Of a DNA stretch of 64,000 bases, positions 8,208-18,900 are shown piece by piece. The notes under the pieces were generated by a model, which was not told the origin of the DNA, did not search any database, and was given only the letters and a program-made list of their open reading frames with translations. The DNA is from Paracoccaceae bacterium (GTDB taxonomy: Bacteria; Pseudomonadota; Alphaproteobacteria; Rhodobacterales; Rhodobacteraceae). Each line of letters starts with the position of its first letter. Position 1 is the stretch's first letter. A program made the position numbers and the translations under genes. Location: NCBI GenBank assembly GCA_009842205.1, contig VYFX01000079.1:38523-102522 (forward strand), given 5' to 3'.

Positions 8208-10850
8208 ATGAAACCCATCCGTCCATTCACCAGATACCTCAAGGAGCCACCCAAGAAGGTGCCACCAAAAATCCAAAAATTGTGGCAAAAAGCTCTGGGG
8301 GTCATTGCCTGGGGATTCAGTGAAGTTTGCCTTGGCATCACGTTTGTCTTTGTTGCCTTGACCGGCATGATTATAGCAGTAGGTTCCAACCTGCCTACCT
8401 TTGAGGAGTTGGAAAATTATTCTCCTCCGACCATAAGCAGGGTCTTTTCTTCGGAAGGAAAGCTGGTTGATGAATTTGCCAGGGAACGAAGGTTGTTCAG
8501 CCCGTATGAGGAAATACCGGATTTAGTCATTCATGCGGTTGTCTCTGCCGAAGACAAATATTTCTTTCAACACCAGGGACTTGACCCATTGGGAATAATC
8601 AAGGCTGGTGTTCAGGCTATGCAGGGTGAACGCCTAAGAGGTGCATCCACCATTACCCAGCAGGTAATGAAAAATTTTCTTTTGTCCAGAGAACGTTCAG
8701 TGGAACGCAAACTCAAGGAAATCATTCTGGCAGTAAAGATCGAAAAAGCTCTTGGCAAGGAAAAAATCCTGGAACTGTATCTGAACGAAATCTTTTTGGG
8801 GCAGAATTCCTATGGCATTACAGCTGCAGCCCAAACCTATTTCAACAAGTCACTTGATGAACTTTCCATCGAGGAAGCTGCCTATCTGGCAGCCCTGCCA
8901 AAGGCTCCCTCGAACTATCATCCTGTCAGGGATTATGTCCGGGCCATAACCCGTAGAAATTTTGTGATAACCGAAATGGTTCAAAACAAGCACATTTCCG
9001 ATGAGGAGGGTAAATTTGCCAAGTTGCAGAGTCTGAATACCGTAATGAGTGGTGATTATCCCTCATTCAAGCAATCGCTTCCGCCAAGAAGCTACTTCAC
9101 CGATGAAATCCGTAGGCAGCTCGCCAGAGAGTTTGGGATTGACGAATTTTTTGAAGGAGGTTTGAATATTCGTGCAACCATTGATCCCCAGTTGCAGGAA
9201 ATAGCCATTTCGGCACTTCGTCAAAGCCTTGAGGACTATGACCGCTCCACGGGAAATTGGATAGGTACAAAGCAGAATGTCACTTCAAATTCCCGGGAAG
9301 GAAAAGAACCCTTCGAGGTGGATTTGCCTAGGGATATTGAGGGGTGGTCATTGGCTTATGTTGCCAGGTTTGAGGGCAATACGGCATATTTATACATTGA
9401 AAGCCACCCGCAGGATTCAACCAACATTTTAGATGAAAACAGTTTTCAGTGGGTTCAGAGTTTGGATCAGGGCAGCCTGCCGGAAGGAAACCGCAAGGCC
9501 AATGAGTTTCTGCAGGAAGGTGAATATGTTTACGTTTCACCCAACAGAAATGGTGATGGTAATATTGTTTCATGGGATTTGCATCAGCTGCCTGAGGTTC
9601 AAGGTGCTTTCATTGCAATGGATACAACCACTGCCAGGGTTCTTACCATGGTTGGGGGTTTTTCCTACCAACAGTCAAGTTTTAATCGGGCAACCCAGGC
9701 CCTCCGCCAACCAGGATCGGCATTCAAGCCCATTGTTTATGCCTCCGCCCTGGATTCTGGCTTTACACCAGTGAGCATTATATTTGATGCGCCGATCAAT
9801 CTGGATACTCCCCAAGGCATCTGGCGACCGGTCAATTACAGTAACAAGTTTTATGGTCCTGTTCCCCTCAGAACAGGTATAGAGCAGTCAAGAAATCTCA
9901 TGACTGTCCGCCTAGCCAATGATGTTGGATTGGAAAAAATATCCAGATTTGCCGAAAATGTTGGTGTTTATGATGCTATGCCTCCATTTTTGGCCAACTC
10001 CCTGGGAGCGAAAGAAACAACTCTCATGAAGCTTGTTGTTTCCTATGCCATGTTTGCCAATGGTGGGTTTAAGGTCACCCCGACACTTGTGGACCGGGTC
10101 CAGGACACGAATGGCAATACCATTTACAAGGCAACCTTGCAGGTGTGCAGTGATTGTACCAATCCCATTTTGCCCAAGGGCGAAATTCCGGAAGTCCTAT
10201 CCCTAAGTCCCCAGATCATTGATCCTGTTACTGCCTATCAGATTACCTCAATGATGCAGGGGGTTGTGAAACGGGGGACTGCTTCCAGAACAGTCAAGGC
10301 GGATTTTCCAGTTGCCGGAAAAACCGGAACGACCAATAATGCAAATGATGTATGGTTTATTGGTTATACCCCCGAAATCGTTGCCGGGTGTTATATTGGC
10401 TATGACGATCCAAGACCCATGGGCAAGCGTGCAACCGGGGGTAGCCTCTGTGCACCAGTCTTTAGCAATTTCATGAACAGGGCTGTCGAGATCTACGGCA
10501 ATTCGGATTTCAAGGTTCCCGAAGGTGGAGTATTCGTTGATATAAACAGGTTTACCGGTGAGCCTGTACATTCAAGTGGCAAGGAGGAGGAAGGAACGGT
10601 AATTGCCGAATTCTTCCGTCTGGGTACCGAACCTCTTGAAGGAGATCTTCGTGTAATTGATGGTGGATTTCCAATGGCTTCCGATTTGCCGGTAATCAAG
10701 TTTGAAGACTGGGATGAAGGGATTTATCAGGCAGTGGAAGTTGCATCTGAAACCCGTAACCAGGATTTGAATGCCCCCGAAAACAACACACCACAAAAGC
10801 AGGAGGAAAGGGGTTCATTTGGATCCATTTCTGCCGGTGGGCTTTATTGA
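8208..10850 (+). CDS. mrcA: Penicillin-binding protein 1A (bifunctional transglycosylase/transpeptidase)
   Basis: A class A PBP that polymerises and cross-links peptidoglycan. After a cytoplasmic N-terminus there is one transmembrane helix (about 35-60). The GT51 glycosyltransferase follows, with AEDKYFFQHQGLDPLG (catalytic Glu), GASTITQQVMKN and LYLNEIFLG. An OB-like insert comes next, then the transpeptidase with SxxK (SAFK, Ser about residue 504), SRN and KTGTTN. It has 880 residues from the ATG at 8208. An in-frame TTG at 8181 would add nine. Neither has a clear ribosome-binding site. Confidence 0.96.
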   Translation: MKPIRPFTRYLKEPPKKVPPKIQKLWQKALGVIAWGFSEVCLGITFVFVALTGMIIAVGSNLPTFEELENYSPPTISRVFSSEGKLVDEFARERRLFSPYEEIPDLVIHAVVSAEDKYFFQHQGLDPLGIIKAGVQAMQGERLRGASTITQQVMKNFLLSRERSVERKLKEIILAVKIEKALGKEKILELYLNEIFLGQNSYGITAAAQTYFNKSLDELSIEEAAYLAALPKAPSNYHPVRDYVRAITRRNFVITEMVQNKHISDEEGKFAKLQSLNTVMSGDYPSFKQSLPPRSYFTDEIRRQLAREFGIDEFFEGGLNIRATIDPQLQEIAISALRQSLEDYDRSTGNWIGTKQNVTSNSREGKEPFEVDLPRDIEGWSLAYVARFEGNTAYLYIESHPQDSTNILDENSFQWVQSLDQGSLPEGNRKANEFLQEGEYVYVSPNRNGDGNIVSWDLHQLPEVQGAFIAMDTTTARVLTMVGGFSYQQSSFNRATQALRQPGSAFKPIVYASALDSGFTPVSIIFDAPINLDTPQGIWRPVNYSNKFYGPVPLRTGIEQSRNLMTVRLANDVGLEKISRFAENVGVYDAMPPFLANSLGAKETTLMKLVVSYAMFANGGFKVTPTLVDRVQDTNGNTIYKATLQVCSDCTNPILPKGEIPEVLSLSPQIIDPVTAYQITSMMQGVVKRGTASRTVKADFPVAGKTGTTNNANDVWFIGYTPEIVAGCYIGYDDPRPMGKRATGGSLCAPVFSNFMNRAVEIYGNSDFKVPEGGVFVDINRFTGEPVHSSGKEEEGTVIAEFFRLGTEPLEGDLRVIDGGFPMASDLPVIKFEDWDEGIYQAVEVASETRNQDLNAPENNTPQKQEERGSFGSISAGGLY

Positions 10851-11212
10851 TTTTTGCCATAAATTTAAAATCAGGATTGGCTAAAGCATTTCAAACGGGT
10901 TTAGGTTGTACCTTCATAAAAGATCAAATTTTATTCCCAAACCAGCAATGAATGACTCCATGATTATTCCAAATTACCCCATCACACGGATTTGAGCCCC
11001 AACATTTATGTTTCACGCACCAGCCTTCAAACTAGTGTCTGAAGTACTGCATAGACAATGGCTGAAATAGAAGTTACTAACCGAAAGAACGGGGCAGAAT
11101 CCGGTGTTGAGTTGTCAATCAAATCAGAAGAGATAGGGTTAACAGAAATTTTCCCGAAAAATGGTCTGAATCAATAAATAGAAAATCTGGGAAATTGTAA
11201 TCTTCCCTTTAC
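10851..11212. other. Intergenic region between mrcA and the MFS gene
   Basis: About 360 bp without a supported gene. It contains a 39-codon ATG frame at 11058-11177 with no ribosome-binding site and no recognisable product. I see no strong hairpin or terminator after mrcA. The region probably holds the promoter of the exporter gene starting at 11213. Confidence 0.4.
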
Positions 11213-12472
11213 ATGGTTATCAATTATCAACCAAATTTTGTGGATTATCCAGAGCACGTGACCAAACAACCACCATATTACGAATTTGTAGCAATGATTG
11301 CCTTGCTGTGGTCTCTGGTGGCTTTTGCTACTGATGCCGTATTGCCATCCTTCCCTGCCATCGGCAGTGAGTTTGGTCTTTTGGATATAAACAATACCCA
11401 ACTGGTAATCATTGTTTTTGTCGCTGGAACGGGTATTGGCCAGTTGATCATGGGACCCCTTTCAGATTCCTTTGGCCGAAAGCCTATAACCATTTTGGGA
11501 GTAATTCTGTTTGTTCTCGCGAGTGGATGGTCATTCTTCACGGATTCATTTTATGGATTACTCCTGTCACGTTTTGTACAGGGGTTGGGAATCTCTGCAC
11601 CAAGAACAGTTACCCAGGCTTTGATACGTGACCTTTATAAAGGCAGGGACATGGCTCGTGTCATATCCCTTTCAATGATGCTTTTTGTACTGGTACCAGC
11701 CGTGGCCCCATTTATTGGACAAACTATTATGCTTTCCTTGGGGTGGCGATTTATATTCGTTTCATTTCAGATAGTGGCGCTTGTTGCCCTGGTCTGGTTC
11801 ATGGTCAGGCAACCCGAAACACATCCCCCAGATCAGCGGATCAAATTCAGAACAGCAAACATTGCAAAATCAGTTGTGGAAGTATTCTCCTTCCCGAGGG
11901 TTATTATTTGTACAATCAGTCTTGCCTTGGGATTAACCTGTATTTTTTCATACCTTGTTTCGGCCCAGCAGATTTATGTGATCTGGTTGGATACCGGCCA
12001 TGATTTCCCACTTTATTTTGCCATCGTTGCCCTCATCTCAGGGAGTGCAAGCTTTCTGAATGCTGCTCTTGTATTACGCTTGGGAATGTGGGCCTTGTCA
12101 ACATTTGGGTATTTTGCCATTTGCCTGCTTTCACTTGCTTGCTCATTTATAATTATTACTGGCAATTTACCTATTCATTGGTTGTTGTGGCTGTTTATTG
12201 CATGGTCAGCCAGCATGTTTTTCTTGCTTGGATTGTGTTTGGCCAACCTTAATGCACTGGCCCTTGAACCGATGGGGCGTATTGCAGGTATGGCAGCATC
12301 GATTATAGGTGCCGTTTCTACACTGATCTGTGTTGTTCTGTCCATTCCAATCGGTCAGCTATTTGATGGAACAGGATTACCACTTATATTAGGTGTTGCC
12401 CTTTGTTCAGCGGGTGCATTCATAGCGAATTTGACCCTGAAGCTCAAACGCTTTTCGTTAAACCCAACCTGA
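11213..12472 (+). CDS. MFS multidrug exporter, Bcr/CflA type
   Basis: A 419-residue membrane protein with 12 predicted helices. The loop 2-3 signature GPLSDSFGRKPITILG and the preceding TDAVLPSFPAIGSEF segment are typical of the Bcr/CflA drug:H+ antiporters. The later RFVQGLGISAPRTVTQALIRDLYKGRDMAR motif also fits this subfamily. It likely exports a small organic compound; the substrate cannot be read from sequence. It stands alone, with more than 200 bp on either side. Confidence 0.88.
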   Translation: MVINYQPNFVDYPEHVTKQPPYYEFVAMIALLWSLVAFATDAVLPSFPAIGSEFGLLDINNTQLVIIVFVAGTGIGQLIMGPLSDSFGRKPITILGVILFVLASGWSFFTDSFYGLLLSRFVQGLGISAPRTVTQALIRDLYKGRDMARVISLSMMLFVLVPAVAPFIGQTIMLSLGWRFIFVSFQIVALVALVWFMVRQPETHPPDQRIKFRTANIAKSVVEVFSFPRVIICTISLALGLTCIFSYLVSAQQIYVIWLDTGHDFPLYFAIVALISGSASFLNAALVLRLGMWALSTFGYFAICLLSLACSFIIITGNLPIHWLLWLFIAWSASMFFLLGLCLANLNALALEPMGRIAGMAASIIGAVSTLICVVLSIPIGQLFDGTGLPLILGVALCSAGAFIANLTLKLKRFSLNPT

Positions 12473-12694
12473 TGATATGTTTATTGATGGTTCAGCAGTC
12501 TATACTTCCTGATAGGGATAAAAAATAGAAATGACACTTGGCATTAGGAAATATACCATTGATATCGAGTCAAACGAGGAAAGTTCAGCATCACTACAGG
12601 AAATATTTTGCACTCGTCAGGAGTTATTTTGATGTTGAATTTGTATAATTTATCAACTCGATGAATTATTATGTAATATGAAAAGTAAAATCGA

Positions 12695-13801
12695 ATGCGT
12701 ACGGATACCCTCAAGTTACTGGAAGAAATCAACAATTCCCTAGATCTCCTCAAGGAGAAAAACAAACGGGATAATCTGGAGCAAAAACTCAGTGACCTGA
12801 ATACAAAAATAGAGGACCCCAAGTTATGGGATGATCAGATTGCTGCAACTGCGATAATGAAGGAAAGACAAAGCATTATTGAAAGGATGGAAACATTTGA
12901 GCGTTTACAATCGTCGATTGAAGACAATACCGAATTGATTGAATTGGGTGAGGAAGAGGGTGATGAGGAGATTGTTCTGGAAGCAGAAAAGTCAATCAGC
13001 GACCTGCATGAGGAAATCGAGAAAATAGTTGTAGAAGCACTTCTTGATGATGAGGCAGATAAAAACGATGCCTTTCTTGAAATTAAGGCTGGTGCCGGTG
13101 GGACGGAGTCATGTGACTGGGCCCAGATGTTATCAAGAATGTATGAAAGATGGGCCCAGAGCCGGGGTTTCAAGATTGAACTGATATCTCAAAACAGAGA
13201 TGCAGAAGCAGGGTTGCGGTCAATTACTTTCAAGATAAAGGGCATGAATGCTTACGGGTGGTTGAAATCCGAATCAGGTGTTCATCGTCTGGTTCGTATT
13301 TCCCCATTTGACAGTGCCTCAAGAAGACATACGTCCTTCAGTTCCGTTGGTGCCTTTCCAGTGATAGACGAGAACATCGAGATTGAAATCAACCCCAGTG
13401 ATTTGCGAGTTGACACTTACCGTGCATCGGGAGCAGGTGGACAACATGTGAACAAAACAGATTCGGCTGTCAGAATGACACATCTTCCAACAGGAATTGT
13501 TGTAACTTCATCTGAAAAATCACAACACATGAACAGGGCCAATTGTATGGATGCCCTCAGATCCAGACTATATGAACTTGAACTTCGCAAACGCAACGAG
13601 AAGCAACAGGAATTGCATCAAAACAAAGGAGAAGCAGGTTGGGGGAATCAAATTCGGTCGTATGTTCTGACTCCTTACCAAATGGTCAAGGATTTACGAA
13701 CCAATTTCGAATCACCAAATCCCCAAGCTGTACTGGATGGGGATTTGGATGGATTCATGGCTTCCGTATTGGCACATAATGCCGCAGGTCGTTCAAGATA
13801 A
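12695..13801 (+). CDS. prfB: Peptide chain release factor 2
   Basis: RF2 ends translation at UAA and UGA. The tripeptide anticodon SPF is at residues 203-205 (VRISPFDS). The catalytic GGQ is at 248-250 (SGAGGQHVNKTDSA). The 368-residue frame runs uninterrupted from the ATG at 12695 through the N-terminal helical domain. There is no internal in-frame TGA, so the autoregulatory +1 frameshift of many RF2 genes is missing. Known alphaproteobacterial prfB genes usually lack it too. The gene is free-standing. Confidence 0.98.
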   Translation: MRTDTLKLLEEINNSLDLLKEKNKRDNLEQKLSDLNTKIEDPKLWDDQIAATAIMKERQSIIERMETFERLQSSIEDNTELIELGEEEGDEEIVLEAEKSISDLHEEIEKIVVEALLDDEADKNDAFLEIKAGAGGTESCDWAQMLSRMYERWAQSRGFKIELISQNRDAEAGLRSITFKIKGMNAYGWLKSESGVHRLVRISPFDSASRRHTSFSSVGAFPVIDENIEIEINPSDLRVDTYRASGAGGQHVNKTDSAVRMTHLPTGIVVTSSEKSQHMNRANCMDALRSRLYELELRKRNEKQQELHQNKGEAGWGNQIRSYVLTPYQMVKDLRTNFESPNPQAVLDGDLDGFMASVLAHNAAGRSR

Positions 13802-13880
13802 TTGACTGATTAGAATTTCACTCAATTAATGATGCCCAAACCTGAAATGACCAAGCAGGAAAACTCAAGCCTTCAAGCGA

Positions 13881-14438
13881 TTAAAACTTGCCTGCGAGTG
13901 GTTTTTGCAAGGGGGCAGGAGTTTTTGACGGGGCAGCCGCCGCTGCAGGTTTTTTGGCTCCGCTGTTGATTTCCTTTTTACCAGAAAATCCGAGTGGTTC
14001 TTCGGTTCGTTTTACGGTTCCCTCGAAATGTGCACCCGCCTCGATGGCAATCGTACCATGAATGATATCACCCTGTACTCGTGCAGACTTGTTCAATCGA
14101 ATTTTTGAACCGCGAACCTCACCCTTTACGAACCCTTCCAAGATAGCCTCTTCAGCCCTGATATGGCCTTCAATCTCGGAAGTTTCCCTGACCGTTAATA
14201 CACGGGCGGAAATATCACCCTCTACCTTACCTTCAATGAGAATATCATGTGGTGTCTGAAGATTACCTACAATCTTGAGATCCTTTGATATAATTGAGGG
14301 GTTGTTTGAAGTTCGAGACTGGGAAACCGGCCCCGAAGGGGTTGTCGGTCTTTGAATAGAACTAATTTCCGGCATGTTTTCATTCTCCTTTCGCTGGCTT
14401 TTGACAGGTTCTTTACTTTTATCTTTTGATGCAAACAT
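13881..14438 (-). CDS. Bactofilin family cytoskeletal protein
   Basis: A 185-residue protein with a charged, disordered N-terminus (about 1-45), a central DUF583/bactofilin beta-helix (about 50-145) and a Pro/Ala-rich tail. The core has the expected short hydrophobic repeats: LKIVGNLQTPHDILIEGKVEGD, EGHIRAEEAILEGFVKGEVRG and ARVQGDIIHGTIAIEAGAHFEG. Bactofilins self-assemble into filaments at the inner membrane and localise cell-wall enzymes. It starts 1 bp after the M23 peptidase stop in the same operon, so the two products probably work together in cell shape or division. Confidence 0.95.
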   Translation of the reverse strand: MFASKDKSKEPVKSQRKENENMPEISSIQRPTTPSGPVSQSRTSNNPSIISKDLKIVGNLQTPHDILIEGKVEGDISARVLTVRETSEIEGHIRAEEAILEGFVKGEVRGSKIRLNKSARVQGDIIHGTIAIEAGAHFEGTVKRTEEPLGFSGKKEINSGAKKPAAAAAPSKTPAPLQKPLAGKF

Positions 14439-14439
14439 T

Positions 14440-15687
14440 TTACACTTCCATGAATATAAGGGGATTTAACGCTTTTTTATTGCGTGTTATTTCATAATGC
14501 AAATGAGGTCCGGTTGAAATACCAGTAGAGCCAACTGTACCAATTTTTTTATCATGGGCAACAAACTCACCATTCTTTACACTATAACTATTTAAATGGG
14601 CATAAACTGTTCGCAATCCAGAGATGTGACGAATAATAATTGTTTTGCCAAAGCCACCATTGGTACCCACAAATTCCACAATGCCGTTGCCAGTGGCATA
14701 AACGGGTGTTCCAGTCCTGGCACCAAAGTCTATTCCATTGTGCATTTTTACTATACCCGATACCGGATGCTTGCGCATTCCATACCCTGAAGTTGTTCGC
14801 AAGGCACCTTTCAAGGGTTTGCCGAATGGCAGGGATTGGTAGCCCGTATTCAAAAGATTCATGTACTCCAAAGCAGCTTCAAGTTGGATTGCGTCATCAG
14901 ATAACGGTGAATCGGACAAACTCCTTAAGGTTTCCAACTCCAGATCTCCTCGCATGACTTGATCTTGATTACGAAACAGGGTTCTGAGTTCCTCCTGAAT
15001 TCTGGCAGGTGATACATTCACCTGGCCCAACACATCTTCAATTCCGCTGGTTGCCACAGCGATATTTACTGAAAGGTCATTCAAAAGGTTTACCATTCGT
15101 CGGTTGCTGGCATTAACCAGTTTTTGCCCCTTTTGAACTTCGGTCTCGAGAGCTGTTATTCTATCTTGGGACTTCCTTAAATTTTCCGTGCTATCGGAAA
15201 GAACCTTGGACAGAGTAGAAACAAGGGCAGGATCAGCAGAATCAGTTGTATCCCCAATAATACCGGATGGATTAACATTACCCGGATTTTGGAACCCAAC
15301 ACCGGCAAAGTCATTTAACTCGGTAATCTCCTTCCTCAGCAGATTCAGTTCCTGCTCCTGCTGATATACAAGATCAATCGCTTTTTGGGTTTGGTTGATC
15401 AATGTTTTGTTTTCGATGATGAGGCTATCACGTTCCCTGAGCAGAGTGACCAGATTGCTGTTCAAATCGTCATTTGAAACGATTTGATCAGTACCGCTTT
15501 GATATTTATTGTTTACAACCATAAAGGAGGCAATGACGGCCCACAACAAAATGATTATTGTCAGGGTAACCAGCAAAAGTCTGGACTTGATACCAAGAAA
15601 TATATATCTGGTATCACCCCTTGATTGAATGGATATTATCCAATCATTCATCTCAACAAAAGATAATTTATTTTGGATTGCTTGCAC
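14440..15687 (-). CDS. M23 family peptidoglycan endopeptidase, membrane anchored
   Basis: A 415-residue protein with one transmembrane helix at about residues 35-55, a long coiled-coil region (about 75-240) and a C-terminal M23 LytM domain. The zinc ligands are present in HNGIDFGARTGTPVYA (HxxxD) and GPHLHYEI (HxH), so it should be catalytically active rather than a degenerate activator. The architecture matches the M23 peptidases paired with bactofilins in alphaproteobacteria. The chosen start is a GTG at 15687; an ATG at 15651 is an alternative. It is directly upstream of the bactofilin gene. Confidence 0.92.
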   Translation of the reverse strand: MQAIQNKLSFVEMNDWIISIQSRGDTRYIFLGIKSRLLLVTLTIIILLWAVIASFMVVNNKYQSGTDQIVSNDDLNSNLVTLLRERDSLIIENKTLINQTQKAIDLVYQQEQELNLLRKEITELNDFAGVGFQNPGNVNPSGIIGDTTDSADPALVSTLSKVLSDSTENLRKSQDRITALETEVQKGQKLVNASNRRMVNLLNDLSVNIAVATSGIEDVLGQVNVSPARIQEELRTLFRNQDQVMRGDLELETLRSLSDSPLSDDAIQLEAALEYMNLLNTGYQSLPFGKPLKGALRTTSGYGMRKHPVSGIVKMHNGIDFGARTGTPVYATGNGIVEFVGTNGGFGKTIIIRHISGLRTVYAHLNSYSVKNGEFVAHDKKIGTVGSTGISTGPHLHYEITRNKKALNPLIFMEV

Positions 15688-15958
15688 CGTTCTGCTGCTT
15701 CCGGCTGTATAAAGCCAATAGTTTTATGTTATCCTAATCTAGTAAAAGAATTTGTCAATTGGAAATAACAATCTCAAAACTAAATCAAAAGATATATTTG
15801 TTCCAAATGAATTAGCGGTACAAGTTTAAATTGTTTGGACAAGGGAACTCGATTTTTTTATTGCCAGTTATTCCATTGATCATTTGCAGAGACCGAATAG
15901 CCTCAAGGAATAGTTTCATTCAATTGCATGGGTTTGCAGCAGTAATTACGAAATAATT

Positions 15959-18900
15959 GTGAAGTTTCTTGACATAAACATACCATTCGCCTGGTCACTC
16001 GTTCGATGGATTTTCCTGGGAGTGTTGGGTTCATTCTTTGTTGTGTTTGTATGGTTGATCGTTGGTTCGATTCCCATTCCCAAATTCGTTGAAAACATTG
16101 TTACCGAAAGGGCAATTGAGATTTCCAATATTGAAAGCATGGAAATCAATGATTCCAAGATATCGCTTGATATTGGTAGGTTTCGTCCGGAAATACATTT
16201 TACTGAAACAGAAATTCAGTTAATTCAAGGAGAAAACAAGGTAAGACTTACCGATGGAGAAATTTCTTTCAGTTTGATATCCTTGCTCAAGGGCTCATTT
16301 GTTCCGACAACCATTACCGGTAATGAAATTACCATAGCAATTTCTTCAGGCGAATTGGGATTGCCTACAAGTGATGGAGGAACCGATGATTCCCGAACCG
16401 GTTTCGAACCGCTATCAAACACCATTAATATTCTTGAGTCACTTCAAATTACAACTCTGGAATTGATTGAGTTCAAAAAAATTATCATTCCATATGTGTC
16501 ACAGGCTAGGCAAGAAGAATTGATCTTTGAAGGTCTGTTTCAGTTGATCAGGAATGAAACCGGCTTTGATGGGAATTATTACTATCCTGACGAAACGGAA
16601 GAAGCCAAGGTCAAGTTGAGCCTTCAGCGATACTTAAACAATCAGGATATTTCATACAGGCTGAATATTGCTGGTGACGCTAGTATTTTGAATGATCTTA
16701 TCAACACGGGAAAATACCAACCTGAAATTAATGGGGGGCTGGATTACGGTACCGTGCTTTTGGAGCTAAACATCAATCAACCCTATGAAACAATCGAGGG
16801 GTCATTCAACGTCCTGGATTCCAATTTTGAAATAGGAAGCGTCCTCACTCCTTGGTATGTCGATAGCATGAATATTCAATTTCAATACCAGTTGAACCAA
16901 GGTACGATTAATCTGGATAACATGTATCTGCGGTCAAATTTGTTTACTTCCAGCGGTGATGGAACAATAAACCTGCAGTTTCTGAATGAGGGTATAGATA
17001 TTAAAGGAAAAACTTCACTTGAGACCATTTTGGCAGATAGGGTAGGGGTAAGTGAGGGAATAGATCATTCGGGAAAAGTTTCCTTTGCATTTCTGATACC
17101 CTTCGAAGGCCAAACGGGAAACTATAACATTGAGACAGAATTCACAGGCTTTACTTCTGACTATGAGGAAGATTCATTAATCGCCTATCTATTGCAGGAA
17201 CATAGCAAATTTACCGGAAATGTATCAGGGGAGTTGAGTTCACAACGAACCATTAACTCGTTGAATGGTCACTTTGGTTGGATTAATGACCCAGATCTTC
17301 CAGCCAATGACGCCAGAAGATCCAGTATTGACATACCCTTGAGGTATGATGAACAAATTGACGGCTTGGTTGCCGAGGGAATTAATATATCAGTTGCAGA
17401 ATTGCCCCTGGATATAGATGGCAAGCTTGTATTGGGACAGACAAATGTTGATACCGGCCCATCATATTATGGTGTGTTTGATTTACGTGAAAAAACACAG
17501 GTTGATCCCTTGCCCGAATCGGTTGGAAAGATAGGGTTAAATGGAATTCTTGAATCCGAGGGTTTGAATTTTTCATACAATCTGACCTTGGACGAGGATA
17601 GCGTTTCAATTTGGAACAGAAATTCACCTGCTTTTTCCTCCACGGGTAACATAAATCTAAATACCTTGTCTGAGGAAGGGATAGGGATTGGAGGTTCGAT
17701 CGAATTGGCTTTGGCTACTTCCAATCGAAATGATGAATTGCAAGTAAATTTTGCTGGAGAACTCCAGCGACGGGAATTCAATTTTGATGAGTTGGTTATT
17801 GAACTGGACCCGGTCTCGTTGATTGCCTCGGGCAAGATGGAAATTTCCAATGATGAAAGTTCATCACCATTTTCAGGTCTTTTCGACATTAGGCAAATTG
17901 ATTACTGGGGTTCGGAACAACAACTAACCATTGGTTCAGCTGATGATATCAAGTTGCAATTATCATTGGATGATGAAACCATTTCTGGTGAAATTACCGC
18001 ACCTCAAAAACTGCTCTCAACACTCTACAGTTTACAGGCTAATGAAGTTCCCGGACTGTTTCAGCAGCAAAATGGCGAGGGAAAAATTTCTCTCAGGGCA
18101 GGGTACAACTTGATTACTTCTGAAATGGGAGGTGAATTCAAGGGTTCATCACTTGTATTGCCTGTCAACAACAATAACCTCCATGTCGACAATCTGTATC
18201 TGTCCTTCAACTATCCTTTGGGCAAAGGGCAAAATATGATCAAAATTGATGAGTTGTCTGCGGATTCCGAGTACTTTTCAATTTTGGCAAATGGAAATCT
18301 ATATGCTGAAACATCCAATTTTTATCCACAATTGGTTGGCAACATTGTTCTGGAAAAGGGGACTTTGAAAAAAAGCCAGATATTTGAGGAAACGCTGGAT
18401 AACATTACAGGGAATTTTGATTTGCAACTTGACCTGGAAAAAAGACAGCTGAAGATAGCTCAAGCCCATATCCGGCAAAAGGGAACACAAATTTGGGGTG
18501 TGGGTGATTTTACACTTGATACTCAGGAAAAACTTGGAACCATCCAGTTTTGGTCAAGGAATCTGGACAAGGATGAGCTAATCAGGTTTTGGCCATTGAA
18601 TTTTGTGGTAAAGACAAGAGCCTGGTTGAAAACGAACATTCATTCAGGCGAAATCAATGATATGACAGGTGGATTGACCTTGCTTCGCAATGAAAGTTCT
18701 CGACTGGAAGTCACCTATACCTTTGCTGATGTCGATTTTACCTATCTGAAAGGATTTCCTCCAATAGTCAATGGGAGTGGTTATGCCACCCTGACAGAAA
18801 ACGACCTGTCCCTTCAGATGGAGGAGGGGTATACAGAAGCATTTGAAAATGGCACCTTGACACTGGATGGCAGCAGTTTTTATATCCCCAAGATAACCAA

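Noticed and set aside
11058..11177. A 39-codon ATG frame in the mrcA-MFS gap
   Set aside because: No ribosome-binding site and no recognisable domain or compositional sign of a real protein. It was not kept as a gene.
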